64,000 nt of DNA from Acinetobacter genomosp. 15BJ (GCF_000400715.1 NZ_KE007346.1:518256-582255), one strand, 5' to 3'. Numbered from the stretch's first letter, positions 26,188-36,473 are shown. Made by a program: numbers and translations. Notes: generated by a model not told the origin, from the sequence alone.

Positions 26188-26559
26188 AAAAATGTCCTTA
26201 GAATTTGATATCGAAAATTTATTTTTACCAGTTCGATATTAAAAAGAACTGATGTCGAACTTCTGCATATTTTGTGGTGACTTTGTAAGAGATTAGCAGT
26301 GTTTTGCAACAGGAAAATAAAACAAAAAATATTTAAAATCAGCTTATTAAGTGGAGTAATTTGACCATTTATCTAAAAATGCAGGCGGGATTAAAAAAAG
26401 CTTACTTTCTTTAGCTTGTCACATAGTATGATGATAATCCATCATAGTTATTGGAATGAAATATTTTTTCAATAATTTAGATGCATGTAAGACACAAAAA
26501 GTGTTTATTTTATTTCAAAATTAGGTATCATCTCGCTCCTAGTTGAAAGATATAAACAA

Positions 26560-26655
26560 GTGTCTGCACTAGATTCTAAAAAGCACCGAGTCAAACGACC
26601 GCAAGTCACCAGACTTATTTCTTTTACCCATATCAGAGATGGTAATTCGATATGA
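26560..26655 (+). CDS. Possible 31-aa leader ORF overlapping dat
   Basis: A GTG-initiated frame encodes [15 protein letters not shown] and about sixteen more residues, and its TGA overlaps the dat start codon as ATGA. The predicted peptide is basic. GAAAG lies about eleven bases before the GTG, a weak ribosome site. The overlap is what translational coupling looks like, but a chance ORF of this size is common, so the call is tentative. The rest of the 464-bp gap upstream (26188-26559) shows no other gene; it is A+T-rich and presumably holds the dat promoter. Confidence 0.3.
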   Translation: MSALDSKKHRVKRPQVTRLISFTHIRDGNSI

Positions 26656-28022
26656 GCGTTACTTCCGTAAATCCTGCCGCTAATGCAACTAACGAATATT
26701 ATCTGACTCGCCAAAGTCAGATGGAATCGAATGTTCGTAGTTATCCACGTAAATTACCGTTAGCGATAGCAAAAGCACAAGGCTGTTGGGTTACTGATGT
26801 TGAAGGTACAGAGTACCTTGATTGTTTAGCTGGGGCAGGAACATTGGCTTTGGGCCATAATCATCCTGCGGTGATTCAAAGTATTCAAGACACATTGGCA
26901 AGCGGTTTGCCATTGCATACTTTAGACTTAACGACTCCTTTAAAAGATGCGTTTACTGAAGCGCTTTTGGCTTATTTGCCAGGCGGTCAAGAAGAATATT
27001 GCCTACAATTCTGTGGTCCATCTGGTGCAGATGGTACAGAAGCAGCGATTAAATTAGCGAAAACTTATACGGGTCGTAGCACAGTGATTAGTTTCTCTGG
27101 TGGCTACCATGGTATGACGCACGGCGCGCTTGCAATGACAGGTAACCTGTCAGCGAAGAATGCGGTGAATGGCTTAATGCCAGGCGTGCAATTTATGCCA
27201 TACCCACATGAATATCGTTGCCCACTTGGTTTAGGTGGGGAAGCAGGTGTTGACGCTTTAACTTACTTCTTTGAAAACTTCATTGAAGATGTTGAAAGTG
27301 GTGTAACCAAGCCTGCAGCTGTGATCCTTGAAGCGATTCAAGGTGAAGGTGGTGTTGTTACTGCACCAGTAAAATGGTTGCAAAAAATCCGTGAAGTGAC
27401 TGAAAAGCACAACATCGTTTTAATCTTGGACGAAGTTCAAGCTGGTTTTGCACGTTCAGGTAAAATGTTTGCCTTTGAACATGCTGGAATCGAGCCTGAT
27501 GTTGTGGTGATGTCTAAAGCGGTAGGTGGTAGCTTACCACTTGCAGTATTGGGTATTAAACGTAAGTTTGATGCTTGGCAGCCTGCGGGTCACACGGGTA
27601 CTTTCCGTGGTAACCAACTTGCGATGGGTACAGGTTTAGCATCACTTCAAGTGATCAAAGAACAAAACCTTGCTCAAAATGCGCAAGAGCGTGGTGATTT
27701 CTTACAAGCAGAGTTCAAGAAACTTGCTCAAGAATTCCCATGTATTGGTAACGTACGTGGTCGTGGTTTGATGATCGGTGTTGAGATCGTTGACGAGCGT
27801 AAACCTGCGGATCATATGGGTTCATTACCTGCTGATGCTCAATTGGCTGCTGCAATTCAGACTGCTTGTTTCAACAATAAATTATTGCTTGAAAAAGGCG
27901 GCCGTAACGGTACAGTTATCCGTTTACTTTGCCCGTTGATTATCAATCAAGAAGAGTGCGTAGAGGCGGTTGCTCGCTTCAAGAAAGCTGTTGCTGAAGC
28001 ATTAAAAGCAGTACGAGGCTAA
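26652..28022 (+). CDS. dat: L-2,4-diaminobutyrate:2-oxoglutarate aminotransferase
   Basis: This 456-aa class III PLP aminotransferase makes L-2,4-diaminobutyrate from aspartate semialdehyde with glutamate as donor. The length equals that of the characterised Acinetobacter baumannii Dat. Marks include [59 protein letters not shown] and the PLP lysine in [15 protein letters not shown]. It lies 3 bp before ddc, so diaminobutyrate passes straight to the decarboxylase. Its start overlaps the stop of the possible leader ORF. Confidence 0.96.
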   Translation: MSVTSVNPAANATNEYYLTRQSQMESNVRSYPRKLPLAIAKAQGCWVTDVEGTEYLDCLAGAGTLALGHNHPAVIQSIQDTLASGLPLHTLDLTTPLKDAFTEALLAYLPGGQEEYCLQFCGPSGADGTEAAIKLAKTYTGRSTVISFSGGYHGMTHGALAMTGNLSAKNAVNGLMPGVQFMPYPHEYRCPLGLGGEAGVDALTYFFENFIEDVESGVTKPAAVILEAIQGEGGVVTAPVKWLQKIREVTEKHNIVLILDEVQAGFARSGKMFAFEHAGIEPDVVVMSKAVGGSLPLAVLGIKRKFDAWQPAGHTGTFRGNQLAMGTGLASLQVIKEQNLAQNAQERGDFLQAEFKKLAQEFPCIGNVRGRGLMIGVEIVDERKPADHMGSLPADAQLAAAIQTACFNNKLLLEKGGRNGTVIRLLCPLIINQEECVEAVARFKKAVAEALKAVRG

Positions 28023-28025
28023 TTC

Positions 28026-29558
28026 ATGGTTGATTTTGCAGAACATCGTAAAGCGTTACTCTGCAATGATGCTCAATCTATTGCTGACTATCAGTCAGCA
28101 ATGGGCGAGGCGGTAACTGCCGTTTCAGCATGGTTGCAAAATGATAAAATGTACACTGGCGGCAGCATTAAAGATTTGCGTGAAGCGATCTCTTTTGCTC
28201 CTTCAAAACAAGGTTTAGGTGTACAGCAATCATTACAACGTATGGTTGAGCTTTTCCTCAACAAAAGCTTAAAAGTACATCACCCACATTCACTTGCACA
28301 CTTACACTGCCCAACCATGGTGATGAGCCAGATTGCGGAAGTGTTGATCAATGCAACCAACCAATCGATGGACTCATGGGATCAAAGCCCAGCGGGTTCT
28401 TTGATGGAAGTTCAACTCATTGATTGGCTTCGCCAAAAAGTGGGCTATGGTGCAGGTCAAGCAGGTGTGTTCACGTCTGGTGGTACACAGTCAAACTTGA
28501 TGGGTGTATTGCTGGCACGTGACTGGTGCATCTCGAAAAACTGGAAAGACGAAAATGGCAAGCCATGGTCGGTTCAGCGTGATGGTATTCCAGCAGAAGC
28601 AATGAAAAACGTAAAAGTCATCTGTTCTGAAAATGCACATTTCTCTGTGCAAAAGAACATGGCCATGATGGGTATGGGCTTCCAGTCTGTTGTCACTGTT
28701 CCTGTGAATGAAAATGCACAGATGGATGTTGATGCACTGGAAAAAACCATGGCGCATCTTCAGTCTGAAGGCAAAATCGTGGCCTGCGTTGTTGCAACAG
28801 CGGGTACGACAGATGCTGGTGCGATTGATCCACTCAAGAAAATCCGTGAAATTACTACGAAATTTGGTTCATGGATGCATATTGATGCAGCTTGGGGCGG
28901 TGCACTGATTCTTTCAAATGACCATCGTTCAATGTTAGATGGAATTGAATTATCAGACTCAATCACGCTTGATTTCCATAAACATTATTTCCAAAGCATT
29001 AGCTGTGGTGCTTTCTTGTTGAAAGACGAAGCAAACTATCGCTTTATGCATTATGAAGCAGAATATTTAAACTCTGCTTATGATGAAGAACATGGTGTAC
29101 CTAACCTTGTGTCTAAATCATTACAAACGACACGTCGTTTTGATGCATTGAAATTATGGATGACGGTTGAAGCATTAGGCGAAGAGCTTTATGGTTCAAT
29201 GATTGATCATGGTGTGAAATTAACACGTGAAGTTGCAGATTATATTAAAGCAACAGCGGGCCTTGAATTGTTGGTTGAACCACAATTCGCTTCAGTCCTG
29301 TTCCGTGTCGTACCAGAAGCTTATCCTGCTGAATTTATCGATAGCTTAAACCAAAACGTGGCAGATGAATTGTTTGCTCGTGGTGAAGCGAATATTGGTG
29401 TAACCAAAGTGGGTAATGTTCAATCATTGAAGATGACTACTTTAAGCCCAGTTGCAACGCTTGAAAACGTTCAAAACTTGCTTGCACTTGTGTTGGCAGA
29501 AGCTGATCGTATTAAAGATGCAATTGCTGCAGGAACTTATGTTCCAGCGATTGATTAA
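28026..29558 (+). CDS. ddc: L-2,4-diaminobutyrate decarboxylase
   Basis: This 510-aa group II PLP decarboxylase converts diaminobutyrate to 1,3-diaminopropane, the main polyamine of Acinetobacter. Length and partner gene match the A. baumannii enzyme. Motifs include [20 protein letters not shown], the aspartate loop [12 protein letters not shown] and the Schiff-base lysine in [12 protein letters not shown]. It is the second gene of the dat-ddc operon and is closed by a bidirectional terminator. Confidence 0.96.
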   Translation: MVDFAEHRKALLCNDAQSIADYQSAMGEAVTAVSAWLQNDKMYTGGSIKDLREAISFAPSKQGLGVQQSLQRMVELFLNKSLKVHHPHSLAHLHCPTMVMSQIAEVLINATNQSMDSWDQSPAGSLMEVQLIDWLRQKVGYGAGQAGVFTSGGTQSNLMGVLLARDWCISKNWKDENGKPWSVQRDGIPAEAMKNVKVICSENAHFSVQKNMAMMGMGFQSVVTVPVNENAQMDVDALEKTMAHLQSEGKIVACVVATAGTTDAGAIDPLKKIREITTKFGSWMHIDAAWGGALILSNDHRSMLDGIELSDSITLDFHKHYFQSISCGAFLLKDEANYRFMHYEAEYLNSAYDEEHGVPNLVSKSLQTTRRFDALKLWMTVEALGEELYGSMIDHGVKLTREVADYIKATAGLELLVEPQFASVLFRVVPEAYPAEFIDSLNQNVADELFARGEANIGVTKVGNVQSLKMTTLSPVATLENVQNLLALVLAEADRIKDAIAAGTYVPAID

Positions 29559-29584
29559 TTTCAATCTGGCACATCCATCAAAAT

Positions 29585-29616
29585 AAAAAAGAGGTCTGAA
29601 CAGACCTCTTTTTTAT
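29585..29616. terminator. Bidirectional terminator after ddc
   Basis: AAAAAGAGGTCTG and CAGACCTCTTTTT make a 13-bp stem with a two-base centre, between convergent genes. Confidence 0.85.
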
Positions 29617-29645
29617 TGCGTCTTGGAACTGAATCTATAAATCAG

Positions 29646-30701
29646 CTAGGCCGCAAAAATAGCATTGAATCCCATTTTTTTTAAAAGTCGACGATACATA
29701 CTTGAGCTACGGTCTGCTGGAAAATGCGCTTCCATCGATAAATCCAGTGGTAAGTATTCAGGTTTCTGTGTTTCGACAATCAGCCGATCTTCTTCAAAAA
29801 TCTGTAAATTGAATGCATAGGCATCCTCAACAGGTAAATCTTTATCATAATTACGGCAGATTGGTGCAAACAGGCGAGTTTGTCGCGCGCTTACAGGAGA
29901 GGCGGCATTCATGATCACCTGTTTGCTTTGATTGGGGAAATGAATGGTCAGTGTTGCAGTAAAAGGCAGGCTGATTTCAAAATGTCTGAGCCAGTTGAAA
30001 TTGTCTTGCCCGCGTTGCGCTGTGCCAATCGGATAGCGTCCGACACTGCTGATATAATCCGCCTTGAAACCATAACTGGTTTCTGTGGTTATATAGTCTG
30101 GCACTTCAACATCATCAGGGTCGCCAAAAGTATCAGGATGTACCCACGCAAAATGGGCGACATCAATAAATCCTTCCAGTTGTCGACCGGCAAAACAATT
30201 TAAGTCTACAAAAGGACATACCAGTTGCTGGTAGTCTGGATCATCCCAGTAGGGCATGTCAGGAATAATAGGTTTATCATCTTGGCGAGCTGCTAAGCAA
30301 CACCAGATCAGTCCATACTTTTCAGTGGCAGCATAGGTTTTCAAATGAAAGCGCTCCGAGATTTTATGCTGCGGATGTGCTGGAATACGGTTGCATTTGC
30401 CCGCATGCCCAAAGCGTAATCCGTGATAGCGACAGACAATACCTTGCCCGTCATGACGGCCCAAGCTAAGAGGAACTCCACGATGTGGGCAAACATCTTT
30501 TGCAACAATCAGTTCATCTCCCATTTTGTAAATAACCAATGGCATATCCAGCAACATGGCTGCTATTGGCTGCTCTGAAATATCACGGGCGAGCGCAATC
30601 GGATACCAGTGCTGAGCAAGTAGCTGCCAATCATGCTCTGAAAAGGTCATGTGTATAGGTAAATCCGTATGCTTAAACGTTGTAATCACTTTGCTGTTCA
30701 T
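29646..30701 (-). CDS. Rieske-type ring-hydroxylating oxygenase, alpha-subunit-like
   Basis: The 351-aa protein has an N-terminal Rieske 2Fe-2S domain with the two Cys-His pairs in DVCPHRGVPLSLG and GIVCRYHGLRFG, and a catalytic domain whose mononuclear iron ligands appear in EGFIDVAHFAWVHPDTFGD (Asp and two His). This is the vanillate-demethylase/phthalate-dioxygenase type of three-component or two-component oxygenase. No reductase gene is adjacent, so the electron donor must be elsewhere; the substrate cannot be told. The internal ATG at 30701 is preferred over one 63 bp upstream, though neither has a strong ribosome site. Confidence 0.85.
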   Translation of the reverse strand: MNSKVITTFKHTDLPIHMTFSEHDWQLLAQHWYPIALARDISEQPIAAMLLDMPLVIYKMGDELIVAKDVCPHRGVPLSLGRHDGQGIVCRYHGLRFGHAGKCNRIPAHPQHKISERFHLKTYAATEKYGLIWCCLAARQDDKPIIPDMPYWDDPDYQQLVCPFVDLNCFAGRQLEGFIDVAHFAWVHPDTFGDPDDVEVPDYITTETSYGFKADYISSVGRYPIGTAQRGQDNFNWLRHFEISLPFTATLTIHFPNQSKQVIMNAASPVSARQTRLFAPICRNYDKDLPVEDAYAFNLQIFEEDRLIVETQKPEYLPLDLSMEAHFPADRSSSMYRRLLKKMGFNAIFAA

Positions 30702-30915
30702 ATTCTTATCTTCTGGTTCATTGGTATTGAATATAGCGAAACCAGCTGTTCTAAGAAATTTCAATTAATTGAATGAAGTGTCGTAACTTTTAGAACACAG
30801 AAGTTGAGATGAAATTACATAAAGGTATGTAGTTGGCTTGCTGTTTTATATGCATTCTGTCTAGCATCTCTACGATGGTTTTTTATGATGACAAGGTAGA
30901 AAATTGTCACTGTTC

Positions 30916-30930
30916 TGCACAAACTGTGCA
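30916..30930. promoter_or_regulatory. Palindrome TGCACA-N3-TGTGCA upstream of aldehyde dehydrogenase
   Basis: A perfect six-base inverted repeat lies in the 404-bp divergent gap between the Rieske gene and the aldehyde dehydrogenase gene; related GATGCACA and GCATAAACTGTGATGCAC follow within 50 bp. It may be a regulator site. The rest of the gap holds no gene. Confidence 0.35.
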
Positions 30931-31105
30931 TCTTTAATCTAAATCAGAAATAATTATGCATAAACTGTGATGCACAAATTCCATATTGTAGTGAGAGATG
31001 CTCAATATTTTGATGGATAGATGTCATCACTTTTGCACTTGGGACCTAGAGCTGAGGTCGGATCAGGCAAAACATCATGATTACAATGAATAGAAGGAAC
31101 AAGGC

Positions 31106-32536
31106 ATGCAACACTTAAATATGCAAAACCAATTTAAACTGATTATTAACGGTCAATCTTGTCTCGGTGAAGCAGGCGAACTTGAGATTATCAATCCTGC
31201 AACAGCTGCTGTTGCAGCAAAATGTGCGCAGGCTTCGATTGCACAGGTGAATCAAGCAATTGAGGCAGCAAAGCAAGCTTTTGGAAGCTGGCAACGCAGT
31301 TCTCATGAGGAGCGCAAAAGCATACTCAATAAGATTGCGGATGGAATTGAACAACATGCCGAAACTCTGGCAGAGTTGATTGTAGTTGAGCAAGGCAAAC
31401 CTTTGGCATTGGCACAAATGGAAGTGCAGGGTGCGATTGGCTGGACACGTTATACTGCAAGTTTAGACATGCCGGTTGATATTATTGAAGACAGTGAACA
31501 GAAACGAATTGAACGTCATTATCAGCCCTTAGGTGTGGTGGCTTCGATTACGCCGTGGAACTGGCCGTTGATGATTGCGGTGTGGCATATCATGCCTGCC
31601 TTGCGTGCGGGCAATGTGGTGATTAATAAACCATCTGAATTTACCCCTTTGGCGACGTTAAAACTCTGTGAAATTATTCAACAAGAAGTACCTGCGGGTG
31701 TGATCTCAATCTTGCTGGGTAAGGGCGACGTCGGTGAGGCATTATCAACTCACTCTGATATCGCCAAGGTGGTTTTTACAGGCTCAACTAAAACTGGCCA
31801 ACATATTATGTCTGGTGCAGTAAAAACCTTAAAACACCTGACTCTAGAGCTGGGTGGCAATGATGCGGGGATTGTTTTACCTGATGCCGATCTTGATCAA
31901 ATAGCCAAGCGAATCTTTAACGTGGCATTCTTAAATGCTGGGCAAACCTGTGCTGCTTTAAAACGGTTGTATGTGCACGAAAGCCAATATGACGCGCTAG
32001 CACAAAAACTGGCTGATATTGCCAATGCTCAGAATGTTGGAGATGGCATGGCTACAGAGACCACTTTTGGTCCTGTGCAAAATCAACTGCAATATCAAAA
32101 AGTAAAAGCCTTAATCGCCGATGCACTTGCGCAAGGCGCCAAGGCGTTGTCAGGTGATCAGATTATACCTGAGCAAGGCTATTTTATTGCGCCAACGATT
32201 TTAACTGAACTGGATGAAAGCTGCCGAGTGGTACAAGAGGAACAGTTTGGCCCAGTGTTACCGATTCTAAAATATCGTGATATTGATGATGCAATTGCGC
32301 GAGCCAATGCCAGTGAATTTGGATTAGGTGGCTCAATCTGGTCGAGTGATTTGAAAGCCGCACAGTTCTACGCTTCACAACTACAATGCGGCACAGCATG
32401 GGTCAATACCCATGCAGAGATTGTTCCACATGCGCCGTTTGGTGGCTGGAAAATGTCGGGTGTGGGTGCTGAGTTTGGCATGGAAGGTTTGCTGGAAAAT
32501 ACAGTAGGACAAACTGTGCATATCAATAAAATTTAA
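31106..32536 (+). CDS. NAD(P)-dependent aldehyde dehydrogenase, probably for arylacetaldehydes
   Basis: The 476-aa enzyme shows all aldehyde dehydrogenase marks: ITPWNWPLMIAV, VVFTGSTKTGQ for cofactor binding, the catalytic glutamate in LTLELGGNDAG and the catalytic cysteine in NAGQTCAALKRLY, and EEQFGPVLPI near the C-terminus. The neighbouring indolepyruvate/phenylpyruvate decarboxylase would supply indole- or phenylacetaldehyde, so oxidation of that product to the acetic acid is the likely job; this is inferred from context. A terminator closes the gene. Confidence 0.85.
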   Translation: MQHLNMQNQFKLIINGQSCLGEAGELEIINPATAAVAAKCAQASIAQVNQAIEAAKQAFGSWQRSSHEERKSILNKIADGIEQHAETLAELIVVEQGKPLALAQMEVQGAIGWTRYTASLDMPVDIIEDSEQKRIERHYQPLGVVASITPWNWPLMIAVWHIMPALRAGNVVINKPSEFTPLATLKLCEIIQQEVPAGVISILLGKGDVGEALSTHSDIAKVVFTGSTKTGQHIMSGAVKTLKHLTLELGGNDAGIVLPDADLDQIAKRIFNVAFLNAGQTCAALKRLYVHESQYDALAQKLADIANAQNVGDGMATETTFGPVQNQLQYQKVKALIADALAQGAKALSGDQIIPEQGYFIAPTILTELDESCRVVQEEQFGPVLPILKYRDIDDAIARANASEFGLGGSIWSSDLKAAQFYASQLQCGTAWVNTHAEIVPHAPFGGWKMSGVGAEFGMEGLLENTVGQTVHINKI

Positions 32537-32550
32537 ACCTTCATATTTTT

Positions 32551-32576
32551 AAGGCGGATCTAATATCCGCCTTTTT
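32551..32576. terminator. Terminator between aldehyde dehydrogenase and Lrp gene
   Basis: AAGGCGGAT and ATCCGCCTT pair around CTAAT and run into Ts. It lies 33 bp from the expected Lrp stop, between converging genes. Confidence 0.75.
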
Positions 32577-32608
32577 GTTTTTATGCATGAGGCTGCTTAA
32601 AATGGGGT

Positions 32609-33095
32609 TTAAGTGGCTGGATGGTAGCTGTGGCCCTTGGATTTGCTGAGAAAGTGATTCTGTTCTTTGATTTTTTTTAACACAATGTAAGATTTTATAT
32701 GGCCAATAAAACCATAAGACAGTAGTCGCTCTGATCACGAATTGGGACAGCTGTTCCAGATTTTCTGCGACGACTTTTAAAATAAAATCAGCATCGCCGC
32801 TAATTGAAAAAGCATCTTGAATATTATCCTCAGCTTCAATTAAGTCCTGAAAAGCCTGTTGTGACTTGGCCTCGTGAATGCGTAAGTTAATATGGATCAT
32901 CGCGGTAACCTCCAAGCCTAAAGCCTGTTGGTGGATGCGGGCGGCATAACCCAAGATCACGCCTTTTTGCTCCAGTAATTGTCGTCTTCTGGAACATTGT
33001 GAAGCCGATAAACCGATTAAATCTCCAACTTCCTGATTGGTGAGCCGTCCATTCTTTTGTAGGGCCTGAATGATTTGCCAGTCGAACTTATCCAT
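32609..33095 (-). pseudogene. Lrp/AsnC-family regulator with a frameshift near its C-terminus
   Basis: The first 120 residues are a normal Lrp: helix-turn-helix (DWQIIQALQKNGRLTNQEVG, then DLIGLSASQCSRRRQLLE) and RAM domain (VTAMIHINLRIHE, IQDAFSISGDADFILKVVAE). After LSQFVI the frame drifts into RATTVLWFYWPYK, unlike any Lrp. One base over, the same DNA reads ERLLSYGFIGHIKSYIVLKK and on to a stop at 32609, the expected C-terminal strand. A single extra base at about 32732 explains it. The ancestral protein would have 161 aa. As it stands, the frame continues to 32541 with 64 altered residues. It is divergent from the decarboxylase gene it probably controlled. Confidence 0.8.
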
Positions 33096-33114
33096 TGCAT
33101 AAAATCCTTTTATG

Positions 33115-33131
33115 ATACACAAATATTGTAT
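33115..33131. promoter_or_regulatory. Possible Lrp-type operator in the divergent promoter
   Basis: ATACA-N7-TGTAT lies 20 bp before the Lrp start and about 100 bp before the decarboxylase start. Spacing and AT-rich surroundings resemble Lrp-family sites; the match is weak. Confidence 0.3.
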
Positions 33132-33230
33132 TTTTATTAAAATGCGTTTTTATTATGCACGAAATTTAACAGGTAGATGAAATATTATTTTTCTATGGAA
33201 TAAAAAATTGACTTGAAAGGATGTAGAGCA

Positions 33231-34952
33231 ATGTTCATAGAAATCGGTGATTTTTTAAATCTTCGTCTAAAACAAATGGGTATCCAACATCTGTTTGGTG
33301 TACCTGGTGATTTTAACCTTTCTTATCTCGAACAAGTTGAGGCAGATGCCCAACTCGAATTTATTGGTAATTGTAATGAATTAAATGCGGCTTATGCTGC
33401 TGACGGTTATGCACGCATCAACGGTTTTGCTGCTTTGACAACGACCTATGGGGTCGGTGACTTAAGTGCGATTAATGGTATTGCAGGTGCTTATGCTGAG
33501 AATGTGCCAGTGGTGCATATTTCAGGGATTCCGCCTTTACATGTGGTTCAGAAAGGCACTCTGGTTCATCACACGCTGGTGGATGGTAACTACGACAACA
33601 TCATGAACTGCATGAAAGAGTTCACGGTTGCACAGACCCGTCTAACCCCAGCCAATGCCGCCTCTGAAATTGACCGTGTGTTACGTCAATGTTTCCTTGA
33701 ACGTCGACCTGTACATATCCAGTTGGCATCGGATATTACTCACGTCAAAATTGAAGTGACAGATCGTTCACTCGATTTATCTTACCCGAGGGTTGAGCCT
33801 GAGCTGTTACAAAGCGCAGTCACTAAACTGTGTGAGGTGATTGCGCAAGCCAAGCGACCAGCGTTGCTGATTGATAATGAAGCCTCTGTATTTGGGATTA
33901 CCTCACTACTGGATGATTTATCCAAAAAATGCTCGATTCCTTTTGCAAGTATGTTGACCGCTAAAAATATTATGGATGAGGGTTCACCGCGTTATGTGGG
34001 AACCTATGTTGGTGGCGCAAGCCAAGCGCATGTGCTTCAGACCATTGAGCAGTCTGATTGCTTGATGGGCATCGGGGTGCGTTTTACTGATGTCGGAACT
34101 GGGGTGTTTACCCATCAAATTGCCACTGAAAATTACATTGAAATCAAACCTTATGCATTAACGATTTTTGGACAGGATTTTCCAGGCATTGAAATTGGGC
34201 AATTGTTGGTGGAGCTGAATAAGAAGGTTGCACCACGGAAGTTAAGTCAGCCGATGTTGGATCAGCAAGCACAGCAGATACGTGAGGTGCCTGAACAACA
34301 AAAGCTTAGTCAGGATGTTTTGTGGCGTTATATTGCGGGCTTTCTTAAAGATGATGATGTGATTATCGGCGAAGTCGGGACTTCTAACTCAGCCTTGGCG
34401 GGGCTTAAGCTACCTGCAACGGCGAAATATATTGCTCAACCATTGTGGGGTTCGATCGGTTATACCTTGCCAGCATTACTCGGTAGTTTGTTGGCTGCAC
34501 CTGAACGTCGCCAAATCCTGTTTATTGGTGATGGTTCATTCCAGCTCACCGTACAGGAACTTTCAACCATTATCCGTCAAGGCCTGAAGCCGATTATTTT
34601 CTTACTCAATAATGGTGGCTATACCATTGAGCGTTTAATCATGGGCGAGAACGCGGCTTATAACGATGTTCAGGACTGGAAATATAGCGAGATTCCAAAT
34701 GTTTTTAACGGTAGCCAAGATTATAAAAGTTGTGTGGTAGAAACCGCAGGTCAACTTAAACAAACCTTGGATGGTATCGACCAGTTCGATGGTCTGACCT
34801 TTATCGAATTAAAACTCCCAGCTATGGATGCACCATCCAGTTTGAAAAAATTTGCGTCAGTGATTGCCCGCTTTGATTATGGTGATCGAGGCTATGAAAT
34901 CTTAAAACAACGTTCCCAAGCATTACCCAGTAAAAAAGCAATTTCCTTCTGA
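33231..34952 (+). CDS. ipdC: Indolepyruvate/phenylpyruvate decarboxylase
   Basis: This 573-aa thiamine-diphosphate enzyme decarboxylates aromatic 2-oxo acids to the acetaldehydes. The N-terminal domain has LFGVPGDFNLSYLE and the catalytic glutamate in GNCNELNAAYAADGYAR; HHTLVDGNYDN carries the paired histidines of pyruvate-decarboxylase-like enzymes; the cofactor motif GDGSFQLTV through LLNNGGYTIE is near 440-475. This matches IpdC rather than acetolactate synthase. The ATG at 33231 is preceded by AAAGGA. Together with the permease downstream and aldehyde dehydrogenase it suggests indole-3-acetate or phenylacetate formation. Substrate choice between the two cannot be told by eye. Confidence 0.9.
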   Translation: MFIEIGDFLNLRLKQMGIQHLFGVPGDFNLSYLEQVEADAQLEFIGNCNELNAAYAADGYARINGFAALTTTYGVGDLSAINGIAGAYAENVPVVHISGIPPLHVVQKGTLVHHTLVDGNYDNIMNCMKEFTVAQTRLTPANAASEIDRVLRQCFLERRPVHIQLASDITHVKIEVTDRSLDLSYPRVEPELLQSAVTKLCEVIAQAKRPALLIDNEASVFGITSLLDDLSKKCSIPFASMLTAKNIMDEGSPRYVGTYVGGASQAHVLQTIEQSDCLMGIGVRFTDVGTGVFTHQIATENYIEIKPYALTIFGQDFPGIEIGQLLVELNKKVAPRKLSQPMLDQQAQQIREVPEQQKLSQDVLWRYIAGFLKDDDVIIGEVGTSNSALAGLKLPATAKYIAQPLWGSIGYTLPALLGSLLAAPERRQILFIGDGSFQLTVQELSTIIRQGLKPIIFLLNNGGYTIERLIMGENAAYNDVQDWKYSEIPNVFNGSQDYKSCVVETAGQLKQTLDGIDQFDGLTFIELKLPAMDAPSSLKKFASVIARFDYGDRGYEILKQRSQALPSKKAISF

Positions 34953-35087
34953 TCAGAAGGTAATTGGAAAATCTTCAACTTTATAAATTGATAAGAGAGC
35001 GAATCAGATTCGGAGCTTCATGCTGAGCTTCGAATCATACGCTGTATAAAAAGGTGTACAGGATGTGACACACACATTGGAGATAAC

Positions 35088-36473
35088 ATGATGGATGTAA
35101 ACAATAAACATGAGTTAAAGCAAGGATTGTCCAATCGACATATCCAGCTGATTGCGCTAGGCGGGGCAATTGGGACAGGATTATTTCTGGGTCTTTCGCA
35201 AACCATCAAGCTGGCAGGGCCCTCTATTTTATTGGGTTATGCGATTGCTGGTGTGATTGCATTTTTAATTATGCGCCATTTAGGAGAAATGGTGGTTGAA
35301 GAACCCGTGAGCGGTTCATTTAGTTATTTTGCCAATAAATACTGGGGCCGCATGGCAGGCTTTATGTCAGGCTGGAATTATTGGGTGCTGTATGTGTTGG
35401 TCAGTATGGCTGAACTGAGCGCCATCGGGACCTTTATTCAATTTTGGTGGCCAGATGTACCCACATGGCTGACTGCCTTGGTGTTCTTTGTACTGATTAA
35501 TGCCATTAATTTGGTCAATGTCAGATTCTTTGGTGAGTCTGAATTTCTGTTCTCCTGCATTAAGATTGTTGCGATTTTAAGTATGATCGGTTTTGGTGCT
35601 TATTTATTGCTTTCAGGTTCTGCGGGTCCACAGGCGGGTATTGCCAATTTATGGCAATATGGGGGCTTTTTTCCACATGGCACGCATGGCTTTATTATGG
35701 CGCTTGCCGTGATCATGTTTGCTTTTGGTGGGCTTGAACTGATCGGAATTGCCGCAGCAGAAACCAAAAATCCTGAAACCACCATTCCTAAGGCGGTGAA
35801 TCAGATTGTGTACCGTATTTTGATTTTCTATATCGGCGCAATCGGAATTTTACTCTGTCTTTATCCGTGGAATATGGTGGCGGAAGGGGGCAGCCCTTTT
35901 GTATTGATCTTCCAGTCTTTGAATAGTAATGGGGTTGCCAATGTCCTCAATTTTGTGGTGCTGATTGCAGCAGTTTCTGTTTATAACAGTTGTATTTATT
36001 GTAATAGCCGTATGTTGCATGGTTTGGCCGAACAGGGCAATGCACCTGCGATATTGAAAAAAGTGAATGCGAGAGGAATTCCAGTACCTGCAGCGATTGT
36101 CTCTGCTTCGGTCACGGCGATATGTGTGTTGGTCAACTATTTAATTCCGGGTGAAGCCTTTCAGTTATTCATGATGCTGGTGGTTGCTGCATTGGTGATT
36201 AACTGGTTAATGATTTCTGTCACCCATTTGAAATTTAATAAAGCAATGCGCCTGAAACAACATCAAACCAAATTTAAAAGCATCTGGAGCCCATGGAGTA
36301 ATTATCTCACCATCAGCTTTGTCTGCTTTATTTTGATTATTATGGCGATGACCCCTGATATGCGTTTGGCTGTTATTCATGGACCGATCTGGTTGGCGAT
36401 TTTAGCGGCGATGTATATCTTTAAATATCGTAAAAAAATGCTGGTTCTGCCCGAAGCGCAGTCCAATCTTTAA
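35088..36473 (+). CDS. aroP: Aromatic amino-acid permease (AroP/PheP-like)
   Basis: The 461-aa APC-superfamily transporter has about twelve membrane segments. It begins LKQGLSNRHIQLIALGGAIG then TGLFLGLSQTIKLAGPS, the signature of the amino-acid permease family, and EEPVSGSFSYFANKYWG, which follows AroP/PheP closely. It most likely imports Trp, Phe or Tyr by proton symport across the inner membrane. GGAG precedes the ATG. It lies 135 bp after ipdC on the same strand, and may share its transcript. Confidence 0.85.
   Translation: MMDVNNKHELKQGLSNRHIQLIALGGAIGTGLFLGLSQTIKLAGPSILLGYAIAGVIAFLIMRHLGEMVVEEPVSGSFSYFANKYWGRMAGFMSGWNYWVLYVLVSMAELSAIGTFIQFWWPDVPTWLTALVFFVLINAINLVNVRFFGESEFLFSCIKIVAILSMIGFGAYLLLSGSAGPQAGIANLWQYGGFFPHGTHGFIMALAVIMFAFGGLELIGIAAAETKNPETTIPKAVNQIVYRILIFYIGAIGILLCLYPWNMVAEGGSPFVLIFQSLNSNGVANVLNFVVLIAAVSVYNSCIYCNSRMLHGLAEQGNAPAILKKVNARGIPVPAAIVSASVTAICVLVNYLIPGEAFQLFMMLVVAALVINWLMISVTHLKFNKAMRLKQHQTKFKSIWSPWSNYLTISFVCFILIIMAMTPDMRLAVIHGPIWLAILAAMYIFKYRKKMLVLPEAQSNL

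Noticed and set aside
26505..26714. 69-codon antisense frame across the dat start
   Set aside because: Overlaps dat and the leader region; no motif or ribosome site.
30863..31002. AGCATCTCT and AGAGATGCT inverted repeat 122 bp apart upstream of the aldehyde dehydrogenase
   Set aside because: Nine-base pairing over such a distance in AT-rich DNA is expected by chance; only the compact palindrome at 30916 was kept.
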